Assembly: GCA_964464925.1 (NCBI GenBank)
Contig: CAYXLI010000006.1
Coordinates: 1-64,000, forward strand
Source: CAYXLI01 sp964464925
GTDB taxonomy: Bacteria; Acidobacteriota; Terriglobia; Bryobacterales; Bryobacteraceae
Length of the DNA stretch: 64,000 bases
Direction: 5' to 3'
Positions 25,567 through 36,204 of this stretch are shown here, one piece after another (within the stretch, counting starts at the first letter, position 1; every line of letters begins with the position of its first letter). The translations under genes and the position numbers were made by a program. The notes under the pieces were generated by a model, which searched no databases, was not told the DNA's origin, and saw only the letters and a list, made by a program, of their open reading frames with translations.

Positions 25567-27345
25567 TTAAACCCTGATTTCGTGCATAGGAACCGACATT
25601 GTAGTTTTGGCGGCCATTTGTTCTTTCACCGCGCCCACAATGTGGTGCGGCATGAACGGCTCTCCGTCGTACTTTCGTATGTAGCCATTGGGCACGAAGC
25701 TGGTCTCACTGCGCAAGTAGCGCGCAAATTGTCCGCTGTAGTTGTTTTCGATAAGAATAGTTCTGCGGGAACGCTTCAGGATCTCCACGATGGCATCGCC
25801 GTGCAGCGGCACGATCCAGCGAATCTGAAGTTGATTGGCGGTGATGCCCTCCTCCGCAAGAATCTCCCGCGCCTCCTGGATTACGCCGCTGGTGGACCCC
25901 CATCCGATGAGCGTTACATCGGCGTCGGCGGGCCCTATCAGTGCAGGTTGCTTAACCGCGGCCTCGATGCCTGCCGCCTTTCGCTGGCGCTTCTCCATCA
26001 TCGCGCGGCGCTTGACGGGGTCGGTGAATTCGTCGCTGATCAAAACGCCGTCCTCCATATGTTCATCGGTGGCGACGGTATGGGTGTAACCCGGAATCCC
26101 GGGGATTGCGCGAGGAGAAACGCCGCTGTCTGTGAACAGGTAGCGCTTATAGCCATTGCCGCCGTTTTGCGAGCCGGAGTTAATCAGTGCGCCACGGTCG
26201 ATCTCCACATTAAAATCAAGCGCTGCGGGCTCGACGCTGGTCGTACCCTCGGACAATAACAGGTCAGTAATAACTATTCCGGGGCATTGGAAGCGATCTG
26301 CGAGATTGTGGATCTCGGGAATAATCCTGAAGCAATCGATGATGTCAGAGGGTGCCGCGATAATGCGCGGGTAGTCGCCATGGCCGGCGCCCAACATCTG
26401 CCACAGGTCCCCTTGCTCGGTCTTGGTAGGAACTCCCGTGGAAGGGCCGGCGCGCTGAACATCAATGACGACAACCGGTGTCTCAATCATGGCCGACATA
26501 CCCAGGCCCTCGGTCATCAGAGCGAATCCACCCCCGGAGGTGGCGCACATGGCCCGCACTCCAGCGTGGGCAGCGCCGATGGCCATATTAACGACTCCAA
26601 TTTCATCCTCCACCTGGCGCACCATGATGCCCGCCTTGCGGGCGTGGGCAGCCATCCAGTGAAGCACGCCGGTCGACGGGCTCATGGGATAAGCGCAATA
26701 AAACTTGACGCCGGCGGCGGCGCCTCCCATCGCCAGAGCCATGTTTCCGGTCAGCACGCCGTAGCGGTTGTCGCTCATCGGTAGTGGCCGCGCGAAGGGA
26801 CGGAAGTTCTGCGTGGCGTAATCGTAGGCGTTGCGGGCAACTTCGACGTTCTCGGCAACCACCGCATCGCCTTTCTTCCTGAACTGGTGGGCGAGAACTT
26901 CCGCCAGCGGCTGAAATCCGATCCCCATCATGCTCAGTCCTGCACCTACGGCCAGAGTGTTCTGCTCCACCTTGTTGCGGCTGTTGTGCGTGAGTTGCGA
27001 CACCGGTAGGGGACAGAGTTGAACTCCCTCCGCAGGCGAGCCAGGCCGGATGGTGTCTCCGTTATATACGACCGCCGCGCCTGAGCCCAGTAATCCCAAG
27101 TGACGGTCCATGGTGTCCTGATTAAGGGGAATCAGAAGATCGATTTCGTCGCCGAAGCTGGTAACTCGCTCCAGGCCGGTTCGGATCGTTAGAAATGTGT
27201 GTCCGCCCCGGATGATGGATTGATACGCGTTATAAGCGTTGAGGTGCAGGCCGCGTCGCACGAAAATCCGGGCGAAGATGTTGCCCGGAGTGGCGACTCC
27301 TTGCCCCGCGGCGCCCCCGATGGATACCGCAAAGGTGTGCTTCAT
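25567..27345 (-). CDS. korA: 2-oxoacid:ferredoxin oxidoreductase, fused gamma-alpha subunit
   Basis: A 592-residue fusion. The N-terminal gamma domain (GGAAGQGVATPGNIFARIFVRRG, about residues 10-185) precedes the alpha pyrimidine-binding domain (GNMALAMGGAAAGVKFYCAYPMSPSTG, from about 198). The alpha domain continues with GPSTGVPTKTEQGDL and ends in a transketolase-C-like domain (VTLIGWGSTSGVIQEA, TILIENNYSGQFA). This is the standard KorA layout in aerobic bacteria and archaea. It is the first gene of a two-gene operon with korB and should form a cytoplasmic heterotetramer with it. Confidence 0.88.
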   Translation of the reverse strand: MKHTFAVSIGGAAGQGVATPGNIFARIFVRRGLHLNAYNAYQSIIRGGHTFLTIRTGLERVTSFGDEIDLLIPLNQDTMDRHLGLLGSGAAVVYNGDTIRPGSPAEGVQLCPLPVSQLTHNSRNKVEQNTLAVGAGLSMMGIGFQPLAEVLAHQFRKKGDAVVAENVEVARNAYDYATQNFRPFARPLPMSDNRYGVLTGNMALAMGGAAAGVKFYCAYPMSPSTGVLHWMAAHARKAGIMVRQVEDEIGVVNMAIGAAHAGVRAMCATSGGGFALMTEGLGMSAMIETPVVVIDVQRAGPSTGVPTKTEQGDLWQMLGAGHGDYPRIIAAPSDIIDCFRIIPEIHNLADRFQCPGIVITDLLLSEGTTSVEPAALDFNVEIDRGALINSGSQNGGNGYKRYLFTDSGVSPRAIPGIPGYTHTVATDEHMEDGVLISDEFTDPVKRRAMMEKRQRKAAGIEAAVKQPALIGPADADVTLIGWGSTSGVIQEAREILAEEGITANQLQIRWIVPLHGDAIVEILKRSRRTILIENNYSGQFARYLRSETSFVPNGYIRKYDGEPFMPHHIVGAVKEQMAAKTTMSVPMHEIRV

Positions 27346-27684
27346 CCCAGTCCCCTCCCTTCAAGCCGCGAAGTAAACGCGGTCATGATGCCAAAAGGTC
27401 TAGCGTCCCGCGGCCAGTACAGCCGCATGAACGTACCCAGCGGGGAATCTGCGGCAGGATCTATCCGGAAGCCGCTGGTCCCGAGCGAGGATGAAAAACT
27501 GGATTCAGTGTATTCCCGGTTTTGCTCGATAGCAAGGCCACTGTAGGATCGTCAACTACTTCTGGGAAGCGGCTGGCCGACAAGATGTGTCAAGGTTCTT
27601 CAGACTTTCGGAAAACGCCTGCCGGCTTGGGTCATGAGGTAATTCCGTTCCGGTTGGCGCGCCGTACGTCTTGTGCCGACACCG
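27346..27684. other. intergenic stretch upstream of korA
   Basis: It lies between the korA start and the end of the oxidoreductase gene, both on the minus strand. It presumably carries the korA promoter. I find no gene or clear hairpin in it. Confidence 0.5.
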
Positions 27685-28821
27685 TTACGTACGCGGCTTG
27701 CTTCCCGGGAAAGCTCTCAAGTACTGATTCGGCACCAGCACAGGCGCCCCAAGCTGTTGTGCAGCATGGAAGGGAAGGTAAGGATCTCTCAGGAACTCGC
27801 GGGCGATCAGCACAAGATCCGCCTGTCCGTTCCGCACGATCTCATCCGCCTGTTCGGGCTCCGTGATCATGCCCACTGCTCCAGTCAGAATGCCCGTTTC
27901 GGTTCGGATTCGCTCCGCGAATGGAACCTGGTAGCCCGGGCCGACGTGAATCTTCGCGTGCGCCACATTGCCGCCGGAAGACGCATCGATCAGGTCGACC
28001 CCGAGCGGCCCTACCCGCCGTGCCAACTCGATCGAATCCTCAATGATCCATCCGTCCGCAACCCAATCAGTGGCTGAGATTCGCAGGAACACAGGCAGAT
28101 TCGATGGCCATTCGCTGCGCACCGCCTGAATCACCTCGATGACGAACCGGATACGGTTTTCGAATGACCCGCCATATTCATCGGTCCGGCGGTTGCTGAC
28201 CGGAGAAAGAAATTCGTTGATCAGGTATCCATGTGCGCCGTGGATCTCGACCACTTCGAAGCCAGCGGCCAGCGCTCTCCTGGTAGCGGCTCCGAACGCC
28301 TGGACCAAGGCTTGAATCTCGGCCCTCGTCAGTTCATGCGGTACCGGATCGCCCTCCCGAAATGGAATCGGGCTCGGGGCGACTACTTGCCATCCGTTCG
28401 GCTGATCCGGCGCAATTGCTGCGCCTCCGTCCCAGGGCAACTCGGTACTCGCCTTCCGTCCCGCATGCGCCAATTGGATGCCGGGAACCGCGGCCTGGCT
28501 CTTGATGAATTCCGTGATGCGGCGCAGGTTGGGGATATGTTTGTCCTTCCAGATCCCTAAATCGCCATAGGTGATTCGTCCTTCCGCCTGCACCGCCGTC
28601 GCCTCCGCGATCACCAGAGCCGCCCCTCCCACTGCGCGACTTCCCAGGTGCACCAGGTGCCAGTCGTTGGCGAAGCCATCCTCGCTGGAGTACTCGCACA
28701 TCGGTGACACTGCGATGCGGTTAGTAAGGGTGATCCCGCGTATCGTCAGAGGAGAGAAAAGCGAAGCAGGGCCAGCGGCCTGCACTTCGTTTTCCGAATT
28801 CACCGTTTCGATTTTCTGCAT
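27685..28821 (-). CDS. NADH:flavin oxidoreductase, Old Yellow Enzyme family (YqjM/NamA-like)
   Basis: A 378-residue FMN-dependent TIM-barrel ene-reductase. SLFSPLTIRGITLTNRIAVSPMCEYS carries the YqjM-type Cys at the flavin. QLAHAGRKAS, GFEVVEIHGAHGYLINEFLSP, NRRTDEYGGS (the OYE signature) and GQADLVLIAREFLRDPYLP complete the FMN site. These enzymes reduce activated C=C bonds with NAD(P)H. The frame is open upstream, but ATG 28821 gives a protein of normal family length and does not run into the upstream esterase. It may be co-transcribed with that esterase, 46 bases away. Confidence 0.86.
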   Translation of the reverse strand: MQKIETVNSENEVQAAGPASLFSPLTIRGITLTNRIAVSPMCEYSSEDGFANDWHLVHLGSRAVGGAALVIAEATAVQAEGRITYGDLGIWKDKHIPNLRRITEFIKSQAAVPGIQLAHAGRKASTELPWDGGAAIAPDQPNGWQVVAPSPIPFREGDPVPHELTRAEIQALVQAFGAATRRALAAGFEVVEIHGAHGYLINEFLSPVSNRRTDEYGGSFENRIRFVIEVIQAVRSEWPSNLPVFLRISATDWVADGWIIEDSIELARRVGPLGVDLIDASSGGNVAHAKIHVGPGYQVPFAERIRTETGILTGAVGMITEPEQADEIVRNGQADLVLIAREFLRDPYLPFHAAQQLGAPVLVPNQYLRAFPGSKPRT

Positions 28822-28867
28822 ACCCGGTGAGATGAAACGGGGGCGTGACAGGTCGCGTGTTTTAGCG

Positions 28868-29857
<990 letters not shown>

Positions 29858-29899
29858 TCTTCGCGTCAAGATATCACGGAAATGAGTCCATTCTGCAGG

Positions 29900-30469
29900 A
29901 TGAAGCGAATGTTTCTGCTTTCACCCGCGAACACCGGTGGCAAGCGCTGCAAAATGCTATTCCGGCAGCAGGCGGAGTTCGACATCGCGGTGCGCCTTCG
30001 CCAAGGGACCGCAACTATCGGCGAAGTGTACACCTTCATCAGCGGCCTGTACTTCCGAGGCAAGATGGCCTATATCTCGACCTTCGGCCAAGGCCTCGTG
30101 ATCGTGCCCGGCTTGGGCCTGCTGCCGCCTCAGGAACCTGTCACAGCGGAACAGCTACGTGGAATTGCCTGCATAGACGTTCACGAGAACAACGAGGCAT
30201 ATAGCGCTCCGTTGCAGCGCGATGCCACTCTACTCGCAGAGATGGCCGATGAATTCGTCCTGCTCGGCAGCATTGCGACCGAGAAGTACACGCGGCCGCT
30301 GCTCGAGTTATTTGGCCAGAGGCTCCTCTTCCCAGCGGAGTTTGTCGGTCGAGGCGATATGAGCCGCGGCGGATTGATGCTGCGCGCTGCACGCAGCGGC
30401 GCGGAACTTACCTATGTTCCCGTTCAGGGAGCCGTCCGGCATGGGCGCCGTCCACCTAAACTCAGCTAA
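29900..30469 (+). CDS. conserved-looking protein of unknown function
   Basis: About 189 residues, no signal peptide and no membrane segment. It reads FLLSPANTGGKRCKMLF at the start and has a middle part with IGEVYTFISGLYFRGKMAYI and GLVIVPGLGLLPPQEPVT, followed by an acidic helical part and FVGRGDMSRGGLML near the end. The composition and codon use are those of a real gene, and I recall similar proteins in related acidobacteria, but I know no assigned function. ATG 29882 and ATG 29909 are alternative starts. It is transcribed away from the esterase. Confidence 0.6.
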   Translation: MKRMFLLSPANTGGKRCKMLFRQQAEFDIAVRLRQGTATIGEVYTFISGLYFRGKMAYISTFGQGLVIVPGLGLLPPQEPVTAEQLRGIACIDVHENNEAYSAPLQRDATLLAEMADEFVLLGSIATEKYTRPLLELFGQRLLFPAEFVGRGDMSRGGLMLRAARSGAELTYVPVQGAVRHGRRPPKLS

Positions 30470-30486
30470 ACCCGCGTATGCGAAAA

Positions 30487-33400
30487 CTACTTTTTCAGCA
30501 TCACATCGCTCAGCGCCGGATTCCGGGGCTGGTTCGGCTGATATGGTTCCAGTTTTGGCGGATGTGCATCCGGCAGAAACAGCCATGCCTGCCGCCCGCT
30601 ATAGTACTTTACGATCTCTCTATTTTTGCCGTCTCCAAGATCGCGTGCCCATACAATCTGAGAGCCGTCAATGTCCGCCGCATTGTAGACGTACGTAAAG
30701 TGGAAGCTGTGGCCTTCTCCATAACGAACCATCACCAGGTGCTTGCCGCCACGCTCCGCCAAGCCGCTCTCTACCTGGCTTCGAGGTGACCTCGGCTCGC
30801 CCCACGCCATAGGCCCTCCGGCCGGCGTGAGGACGCCTACCACGGTGATCATCACAACTCCCATGGCCAGAAAAGTCCCAACAGCGTGCCCGTGCCATTG
30901 CCAGAGCCGAAGCCGCCGGAAACATTGCACAAACGCGATCAGAATGATTCCTGTAACCGGCGCTACGTAATGAGGAAAGAAGAATGGATATAGGGATACG
31001 CCCAGCAGCACGAATAGAAGCACCGGAAACAGGATCCGAACTCGTTTATCCCGCCAGACGAACGGAAGGAAAATCAGCGGCGCAGTCCAAACCGGCTGCA
31101 TGAAGAATCCCCAGAACATCCGAATCTTATCGCCCGCTGCCTCCATCAACTTCTGCCACGATTCCCGGACACTGTACTGCTCAAGCTGCCAGCGGTACAT
31201 TGCCAGAATCTCAGGGTACTTTTCGATGCCTTTAGGTTGTGGAACGGGCCGCTGCCAGTAAAACGATTGCGGTGCCCCATGGGTTGTCTGGTACTGCTGA
31301 TAGGGAAACTGCAATGGATTGCCGGTTACGCGGTAGTTGTAGTAGGCCGAGAAAGCGGCCGTCAACAGAACCATGCCCGCCAACGGAAGCGCCACCTGCC
31401 GGATCCACACCATGCGTTGATTCGATTTCCAAAACCAGAGAACAAGAATCAGGCAGGTTGCCGTCATCAAAAATGCCGATTCGTATGGGCGGCTTTGGAA
31501 TACGATGGCAAATCCTACCCCCATCAGCACGGCGTAACGCGCTCGCGGCTCTTTACGCAAGCGGCCCAGCGAGCCAAGCAGCAGCGCGCCTCCGATCGCC
31601 GGCACCGCGCCGCCCCAGTAGCTATTCATCCAGTGGCTGATGATCGAATACCGAAGTGCCGCCAGCCCCGCGCCAAACAGAGCCCACCTTGCCGGCAGCC
31701 ATGCCAGCAGCATCCAATATAGGGCGGCGCACATAGCCCCGACGCTGAGCCAAACACCAATCCACGGATTCATCCCGAGAATTTTGGGAATCGCCAGCAG
31801 CATGCCTTGGGCTACTGGATACACAGAAGTGTAGCTCGTCTTCTGCAGAATGTAGATCGACTCGAAGAACTCGTGCATTGGGTGCACCGGACTCGCCAGG
31901 CGTCCGTTCGCCATGGTGTCCGCCACAAGCAGGTATCCAAACTCATCCGCGATGATGGGCACTGGCGGCGGCAGGACGGGGATCAGCAATAAGCGAATCA
32001 GCAGGGGAAAAGCAAACAACGCGATCATGACCTGCTTCGGTTTGGCGGACCAGGCGGCCAGCCTTGATTCCACTTTGCCGAACTCTCTCGTGCCCCAAAC
32101 AGGCAGCAGAAGAGCCAGCGCGATCCATGCCAGCACGGCTCCCAGCTCCACGGCCTGTTGTTCGCCGAACGACTTCTGCATATCAACCGGAACCTGTTCG
32201 GCCAACTTTGAGCCCTTCTCCGGTTCCACGATATCTTCGGGCGGGTTGATATCCCCATGGAAGGTTTGAAGGCCGGTGAGCAGTGCAGTCGCGTTCGAAT
32301 CCTCCGGAGCAAGCTTCACGGCGCGGCGCAGTGCGACCATTGCTTCCAGGGTCTTCTTCTGCTGAATGAATGCGAGGCCCAAACCTTTCCACGCCGGCGC
32401 AATCTTGTCATCCATGCGGATGATCTCTTTGTACTCTTGTACTGCGGCGTCGGACTTTCCCTCTTCCTGAAGCATCTGCGCCAGAACCAACCGGTCATCA
32501 AGCCGCTTCGGCGCAATCTTCACGGCCTGCCGGTAGCATCTTTCTGCTTCGTCCAGCTGTCCTTGCCGGTAATACACTCCGCCCAGATTGTGAAGAACGC
32601 GTAGGTTGTTCCCAGTCACCGCCAGCGTGTGTCGGTAGAGCGTCACCGAGTTTTGCCAATAGCCGACCTGGATCCAACTCAGCACACCCATCGCAATAAT
32701 TGCGGCCAATGCCCCGGTGGATAGGAGATGCGGATTCTTCACGACGTCGCAAATCCACCAGGTGAGTGCCACCGCAAGCCCGATCAAAGCGAGATAGGTG
32801 AAGCGGTCGGCCATCGCCTGCGAACCTGTCTGGGTCAACCCACTTGTAGGCAGCAGAGCAACCACGAACCAGAGCCATCCGGCCAGTAAGTATGGATACT
32901 TACGCGCGTAAAGCAGGCTTGCACCCGTCAGGAACACGAGCACGGCGCTGGACAAAGCCAATTCCTCCAGCGTCGGCAGCGTGTAGGGATACAGCATTCC
33001 CAACGAGGACGGCCAGACAAAGTGCACCACGTATTTCGCGTACGATAAGATCGCGTTGGCTACGCGGAGGCCCATCGGAAGAATGTCGGTGGACACTAAC
33101 GCGCCCTGCTCCGCATTGCCAAATAGCGTCGTCAGCGAGACGGCCGCCGCCGCTACGAACAGCGGAATCTTCTCCTTCACTAATAACCAAGCCCCACGCC
33201 AGCCGGTCCAGCGGTTCAGCGGCCAGAAATCCAGGAAGAGCAGCAGTAGAGGAAGAGTTACTACAACTGGCTTGCTCATCAGCGCCAGAGCGAACGTAAG
33301 CAGCACCATTGCGTAGCGTCTGGGTGTTGGCTTCTCCGTATACCGGACCCAAAGGCAGAGCGTTATGAGAAAGAACAGCCCGCTCAGGACATCCTTACGC

Positions 33401-33906
33401 TCGCCCGCCCAGGCCACGGATTCCACGCGCAAAGGATGCAGCGCGAAAATCGCCGCTACGAATCCGCTTCGCCATAAACATCCTGTTACGTAATACAGCA
33501 GTCCGAAGGCCAGAAGTGTGTTAAACAGATGCAGTATCGCGTTAATAATATGCGGAGGGCCTGGATTCAAACCGAAGAGCTGGCAATCCAACATGTGGGA
33601 AATCCAGGCCAGCGGCTGCCAGTAGAAGAAGTCCGTGGTCGTGAAAGCCCATTTCACGCCTTCCCAGGTAACCCCGGCCGTTACATGGGGATTTTGCGTG
33701 ATAATGTACGGATCATCGTAGTCGATAAATTCAAAGCCATAGGTACGTCCAAATAAAACTGCTATCGCCAGCACAAGCCCGAGCGCAATTAACAGTACCC
33801 GCCGGTCTGTCAACTCGAAAGGATGATAAGTGCGAACGGTTGCCGCCGTGTCCCCAACCCGGGACACAGTTGTGGGGACGGAGAGCTTCTTCTTTTTTTG
33901 AGCCAT
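30487..33906 (-). CDS. double GT-C membrane glycosyltransferase-like protein with central TPR repeats
   Basis: An 1139-residue membrane protein. The first half (about residues 35-420) is a multi-helix GT-C/TMTC-like unit with an early acidic pair (FEFIDYDDPYIIT). A soluble block of TPR repeats follows (about 430-555: NLGGVYYRQGQLDEAERCYRQA, GLGLAFIQQKKTLEAMVALRRA). A second multi-helix half (about 590-1060) has its own acidic loop (IADEFGYLLVADTMANG), as in ArnT/PMT-like enzymes. GT-C enzymes move sugars from lipid-phosphate donors to proteins or glycans on the outer face of the inner membrane. Fusing two such units around TPRs is unusual. It heads a glycosylation cluster with the two genes that precede it on the minus strand. 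Confidence 0.78.
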   Translation of the reverse strand: MAQKKKKLSVPTTVSRVGDTAATVRTYHPFELTDRRVLLIALGLVLAIAVLFGRTYGFEFIDYDDPYIITQNPHVTAGVTWEGVKWAFTTTDFFYWQPLAWISHMLDCQLFGLNPGPPHIINAILHLFNTLLAFGLLYYVTGCLWRSGFVAAIFALHPLRVESVAWAGERKDVLSGLFFLITLCLWVRYTEKPTPRRYAMVLLTFALALMSKPVVVTLPLLLLFLDFWPLNRWTGWRGAWLLVKEKIPLFVAAAAVSLTTLFGNAEQGALVSTDILPMGLRVANAILSYAKYVVHFVWPSSLGMLYPYTLPTLEELALSSAVLVFLTGASLLYARKYPYLLAGWLWFVVALLPTSGLTQTGSQAMADRFTYLALIGLAVALTWWICDVVKNPHLLSTGALAAIIAMGVLSWIQVGYWQNSVTLYRHTLAVTGNNLRVLHNLGGVYYRQGQLDEAERCYRQAVKIAPKRLDDRLVLAQMLQEEGKSDAAVQEYKEIIRMDDKIAPAWKGLGLAFIQQKKTLEAMVALRRAVKLAPEDSNATALLTGLQTFHGDINPPEDIVEPEKGSKLAEQVPVDMQKSFGEQQAVELGAVLAWIALALLLPVWGTREFGKVESRLAAWSAKPKQVMIALFAFPLLIRLLLIPVLPPPVPIIADEFGYLLVADTMANGRLASPVHPMHEFFESIYILQKTSYTSVYPVAQGMLLAIPKILGMNPWIGVWLSVGAMCAALYWMLLAWLPARWALFGAGLAALRYSIISHWMNSYWGGAVPAIGGALLLGSLGRLRKEPRARYAVLMGVGFAIVFQSRPYESAFLMTATCLILVLWFWKSNQRMVWIRQVALPLAGMVLLTAAFSAYYNYRVTGNPLQFPYQQYQTTHGAPQSFYWQRPVPQPKGIEKYPEILAMYRWQLEQYSVRESWQKLMEAAGDKIRMFWGFFMQPVWTAPLIFLPFVWRDKRVRILFPVLLFVLLGVSLYPFFFPHYVAPVTGIILIAFVQCFRRLRLWQWHGHAVGTFLAMGVVMITVVGVLTPAGGPMAWGEPRSPRSQVESGLAERGGKHLVMVRYGEGHSFHFTYVYNAADIDGSQIVWARDLGDGKNREIVKYYSGRQAWLFLPDAHPPKLEPYQPNQPRNPALSDVMLKK

Positions 33907-33915
33907 GAATCTGGA

Positions 33916-36204
33916 CTACTGATTGGGAATACCTTCCCAGCGTACATTAGAGAATGCTGCGGAAATCGTGGGCCCGTTTCCTGAAGTGACAACCAATCCG
34001 GCCAGTGGTTCCGAACCCAACGGAATCGAGACCGGACCGCCTAGATCCATCCAGTTCTGGCCATCCGGCGACGTATAGCCGGTCAGTTCATTTCCGCGTC
34101 TCTGAATCTTGAAGTATGTGAAGGCAAACGGGCCGAATCGCGCGACCGTATTCGCGCCCGCCGCTCTGCGGCTGCACACGATTGACTGCACTCCAGAAAA
34201 GACTCCGGCGAATAGATTCGGCGCATTGGCGGATAGGGAGCTGCGAATCATCACTCCCGCTTTCGCCGGTTGTCCGTTCGGATCCTGCGGGCTAACCTGC
34301 GCGATCCACGAACCGTCCCCGGAGATCCTTTGATAAATGAAGTGAAACTGATCCGATTGTCCCCACAAGTCGCCGGCCCCCTCGATCACATGCGAATGGC
34401 CAGCGACCGTGTGCGAGCCGCGCGAACCGGGATTTCCGATCACCGCATCCTGCCAACGCGGGAACAGATTGACTAGCGACTTCACAGTTCGTGGATTCTG
34501 TTCTTCCGTTGTTGCCGAGATCTCTACCGATGCTGGAGTTCTTAACAGTGCTGGCGCAGTGTATACGCCATCTGCCGTAATGCCGCCCAGGCCCGCCGGC
34601 ATCACCTTCCACTTCAGCTTGGCGTAGTTCCGCAGCCTGGTCTCGAATCTCACCGCTCGCCCTGGTTCGATTTCCGCGAAGGAAGGCTGCAGCACCTGTG
34701 CCCGCACCTCCTCAGTTGCGTCATACCATTCGTAATTGTCGTTATAACGGAACACGTGGGTATTGCGGCTTCCGGCGATTGCTTCCAGCACAGACGGATC
34801 CCCCGGCTTCACGATTACTTCGGTAATGTCCTTGCGTTTGTAAACAAAGTTGAACAGACGCCCAAAACACCCATAAGCCCAGGGCCCAAGGTTAAGCCGG
34901 TCTTCGATATACACGGTCGGCGAATTGCCCAAATTCTGCGGCGGCACCGGCGGCTTATCCAGCAGCGTTTCGCTGATACGAATCGGTAAGGAATGCGTTC
35001 CTGCGTGCAACTCCGTATGAATGCCGGCCAGCGTATATACGAAAATCACGGCAACTCCGCCGCGCACGGCTAAGCGCCTCTTCTGCTCCGGAAAAGATTG
35101 CAGCAGGTGCGCGAACGCAATTCCAAACACAATCGAGTACGCAGGGACGGACAACGAGGTGTGGCGCATGAATCCGGCCGTAGCGGCGGGAATCAGCAAC
35201 AGGATCACGTACCACGCGCACAACAAGATTAGCGGGAATCGGAATTCAGGCTTCTCCTGAAGCAGTTTCCGCCACTGCCACAACACCACGCCCACCGACG
35301 CGAGGCCGAGCACATGATCCAGCCAGTTCGCGGGATAGACATCGGGGCTTTTCAAGCCCATCACGAAGAACACCCGCATACCCCACAGCACAAGATGCAC
35401 GAACATGGTAACCGTCCGTCCCGGATCGAAATCCAGGTGGTACGGACTCGCCGCATCCGGCTTCGGCATGTTGCAGATGTGGTAATACCAATACGCCGGC
35501 AGAACGGCCGCAAACGGTGCCAGCCGCATCAGTTCGCGCGAAGCTGCGCCACGCCGATCCCCTGCGGGGGTTTTCCATACGTTCAGCGCGCTGGCCACAA
35601 ACAGCACTCCCGGCAAGGCGATGTTTACCTCTTTCGCGGTAACCGCGATCACGAAACACACCCAGGACGCCAACGCCCACGCTGGACGGCCGTTAGGCCG
35701 TAAAGAGCGGAGATAAAACAGAATTGTCAGCAGGGCGAAAATCAAGTGCAAAAAATCGAAGGTGGCAACTTCGAAAGTGGACACATAAAAATCCGGATGG
35801 ACGAGGAAGAAAACAGCGCCGATCACTGCCGCCATTCGACGCTTCGGAAACATTTCCAGCGCCAATATATATACCAGCCACGCCGTGGCCGCGCACGTCA
35901 ACACGTTTGCCAGCCTCCAGGCCGCAAGGTCGTGCCAATCCACCACTTTCTGTACCAGCCAATAAGGCAGTGACCCCGTCGGCCGGTACCATCCCTGACT
36001 GAAATCGACGTAGGTGTTCAGCACGCTCCGCCAGGTTGCGCCATCTCCGTAGAAGTAATAGAGAGGGAACTCCGGACCGAACGCGCGCCAGAAGTAGATC
36101 TCTCCGTACACCAGGATGCTGAATAGAGTCAGAGCCAGCGCAACCAGCCCGTCTCTTCGGGCTTCAGCTTGTGGCAGTGGCTTTCGCGGTGAACTCTTCT
36201 TCAT
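33916..36204 (-). CDS. GT-C-like membrane protein with C-terminal beta-sandwich
   Basis: A 762-residue protein. About ten membrane helices fill residues 20-400, with an acidic loop in YYFYGDGATWRSVLNTYVDF where GT-C enzymes carry catalytic Asp/Asp-Glu pairs. An extracytoplasmic stretch then leads to a C-terminal beta-sandwich (about 570-760: GDGSWIAQVSPQDPNGQPAKAGVMIRSS, LTGYTSPDGQNWMDLG) of the DUF1349 type, a concanavalin-like fold. The sandwich could bind glycans or the acceptor. It overlaps the GT2-methyltransferase gene by 41 bases and lies nine bases from the double GT-C gene. Confidence 0.72.
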   Translation of the reverse strand: MKKSSPRKPLPQAEARRDGLVALALTLFSILVYGEIYFWRAFGPEFPLYYFYGDGATWRSVLNTYVDFSQGWYRPTGSLPYWLVQKVVDWHDLAAWRLANVLTCAATAWLVYILALEMFPKRRMAAVIGAVFFLVHPDFYVSTFEVATFDFLHLIFALLTILFYLRSLRPNGRPAWALASWVCFVIAVTAKEVNIALPGVLFVASALNVWKTPAGDRRGAASRELMRLAPFAAVLPAYWYYHICNMPKPDAASPYHLDFDPGRTVTMFVHLVLWGMRVFFVMGLKSPDVYPANWLDHVLGLASVGVVLWQWRKLLQEKPEFRFPLILLCAWYVILLLIPAATAGFMRHTSLSVPAYSIVFGIAFAHLLQSFPEQKRRLAVRGGVAVIFVYTLAGIHTELHAGTHSLPIRISETLLDKPPVPPQNLGNSPTVYIEDRLNLGPWAYGCFGRLFNFVYKRKDITEVIVKPGDPSVLEAIAGSRNTHVFRYNDNYEWYDATEEVRAQVLQPSFAEIEPGRAVRFETRLRNYAKLKWKVMPAGLGGITADGVYTAPALLRTPASVEISATTEEQNPRTVKSLVNLFPRWQDAVIGNPGSRGSHTVAGHSHVIEGAGDLWGQSDQFHFIYQRISGDGSWIAQVSPQDPNGQPAKAGVMIRSSLSANAPNLFAGVFSGVQSIVCSRRAAGANTVARFGPFAFTYFKIQRRGNELTGYTSPDGQNWMDLGGPVSIPLGSEPLAGLVVTSGNGPTISAAFSNVRWEGIPNQ

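Noticed and set aside
25582..26784. Long plus-strand frames opposite the 2-oxoacid oxidoreductase genes
   Set aside because: They are antisense shadows of korA, whose motifs are unmistakable.
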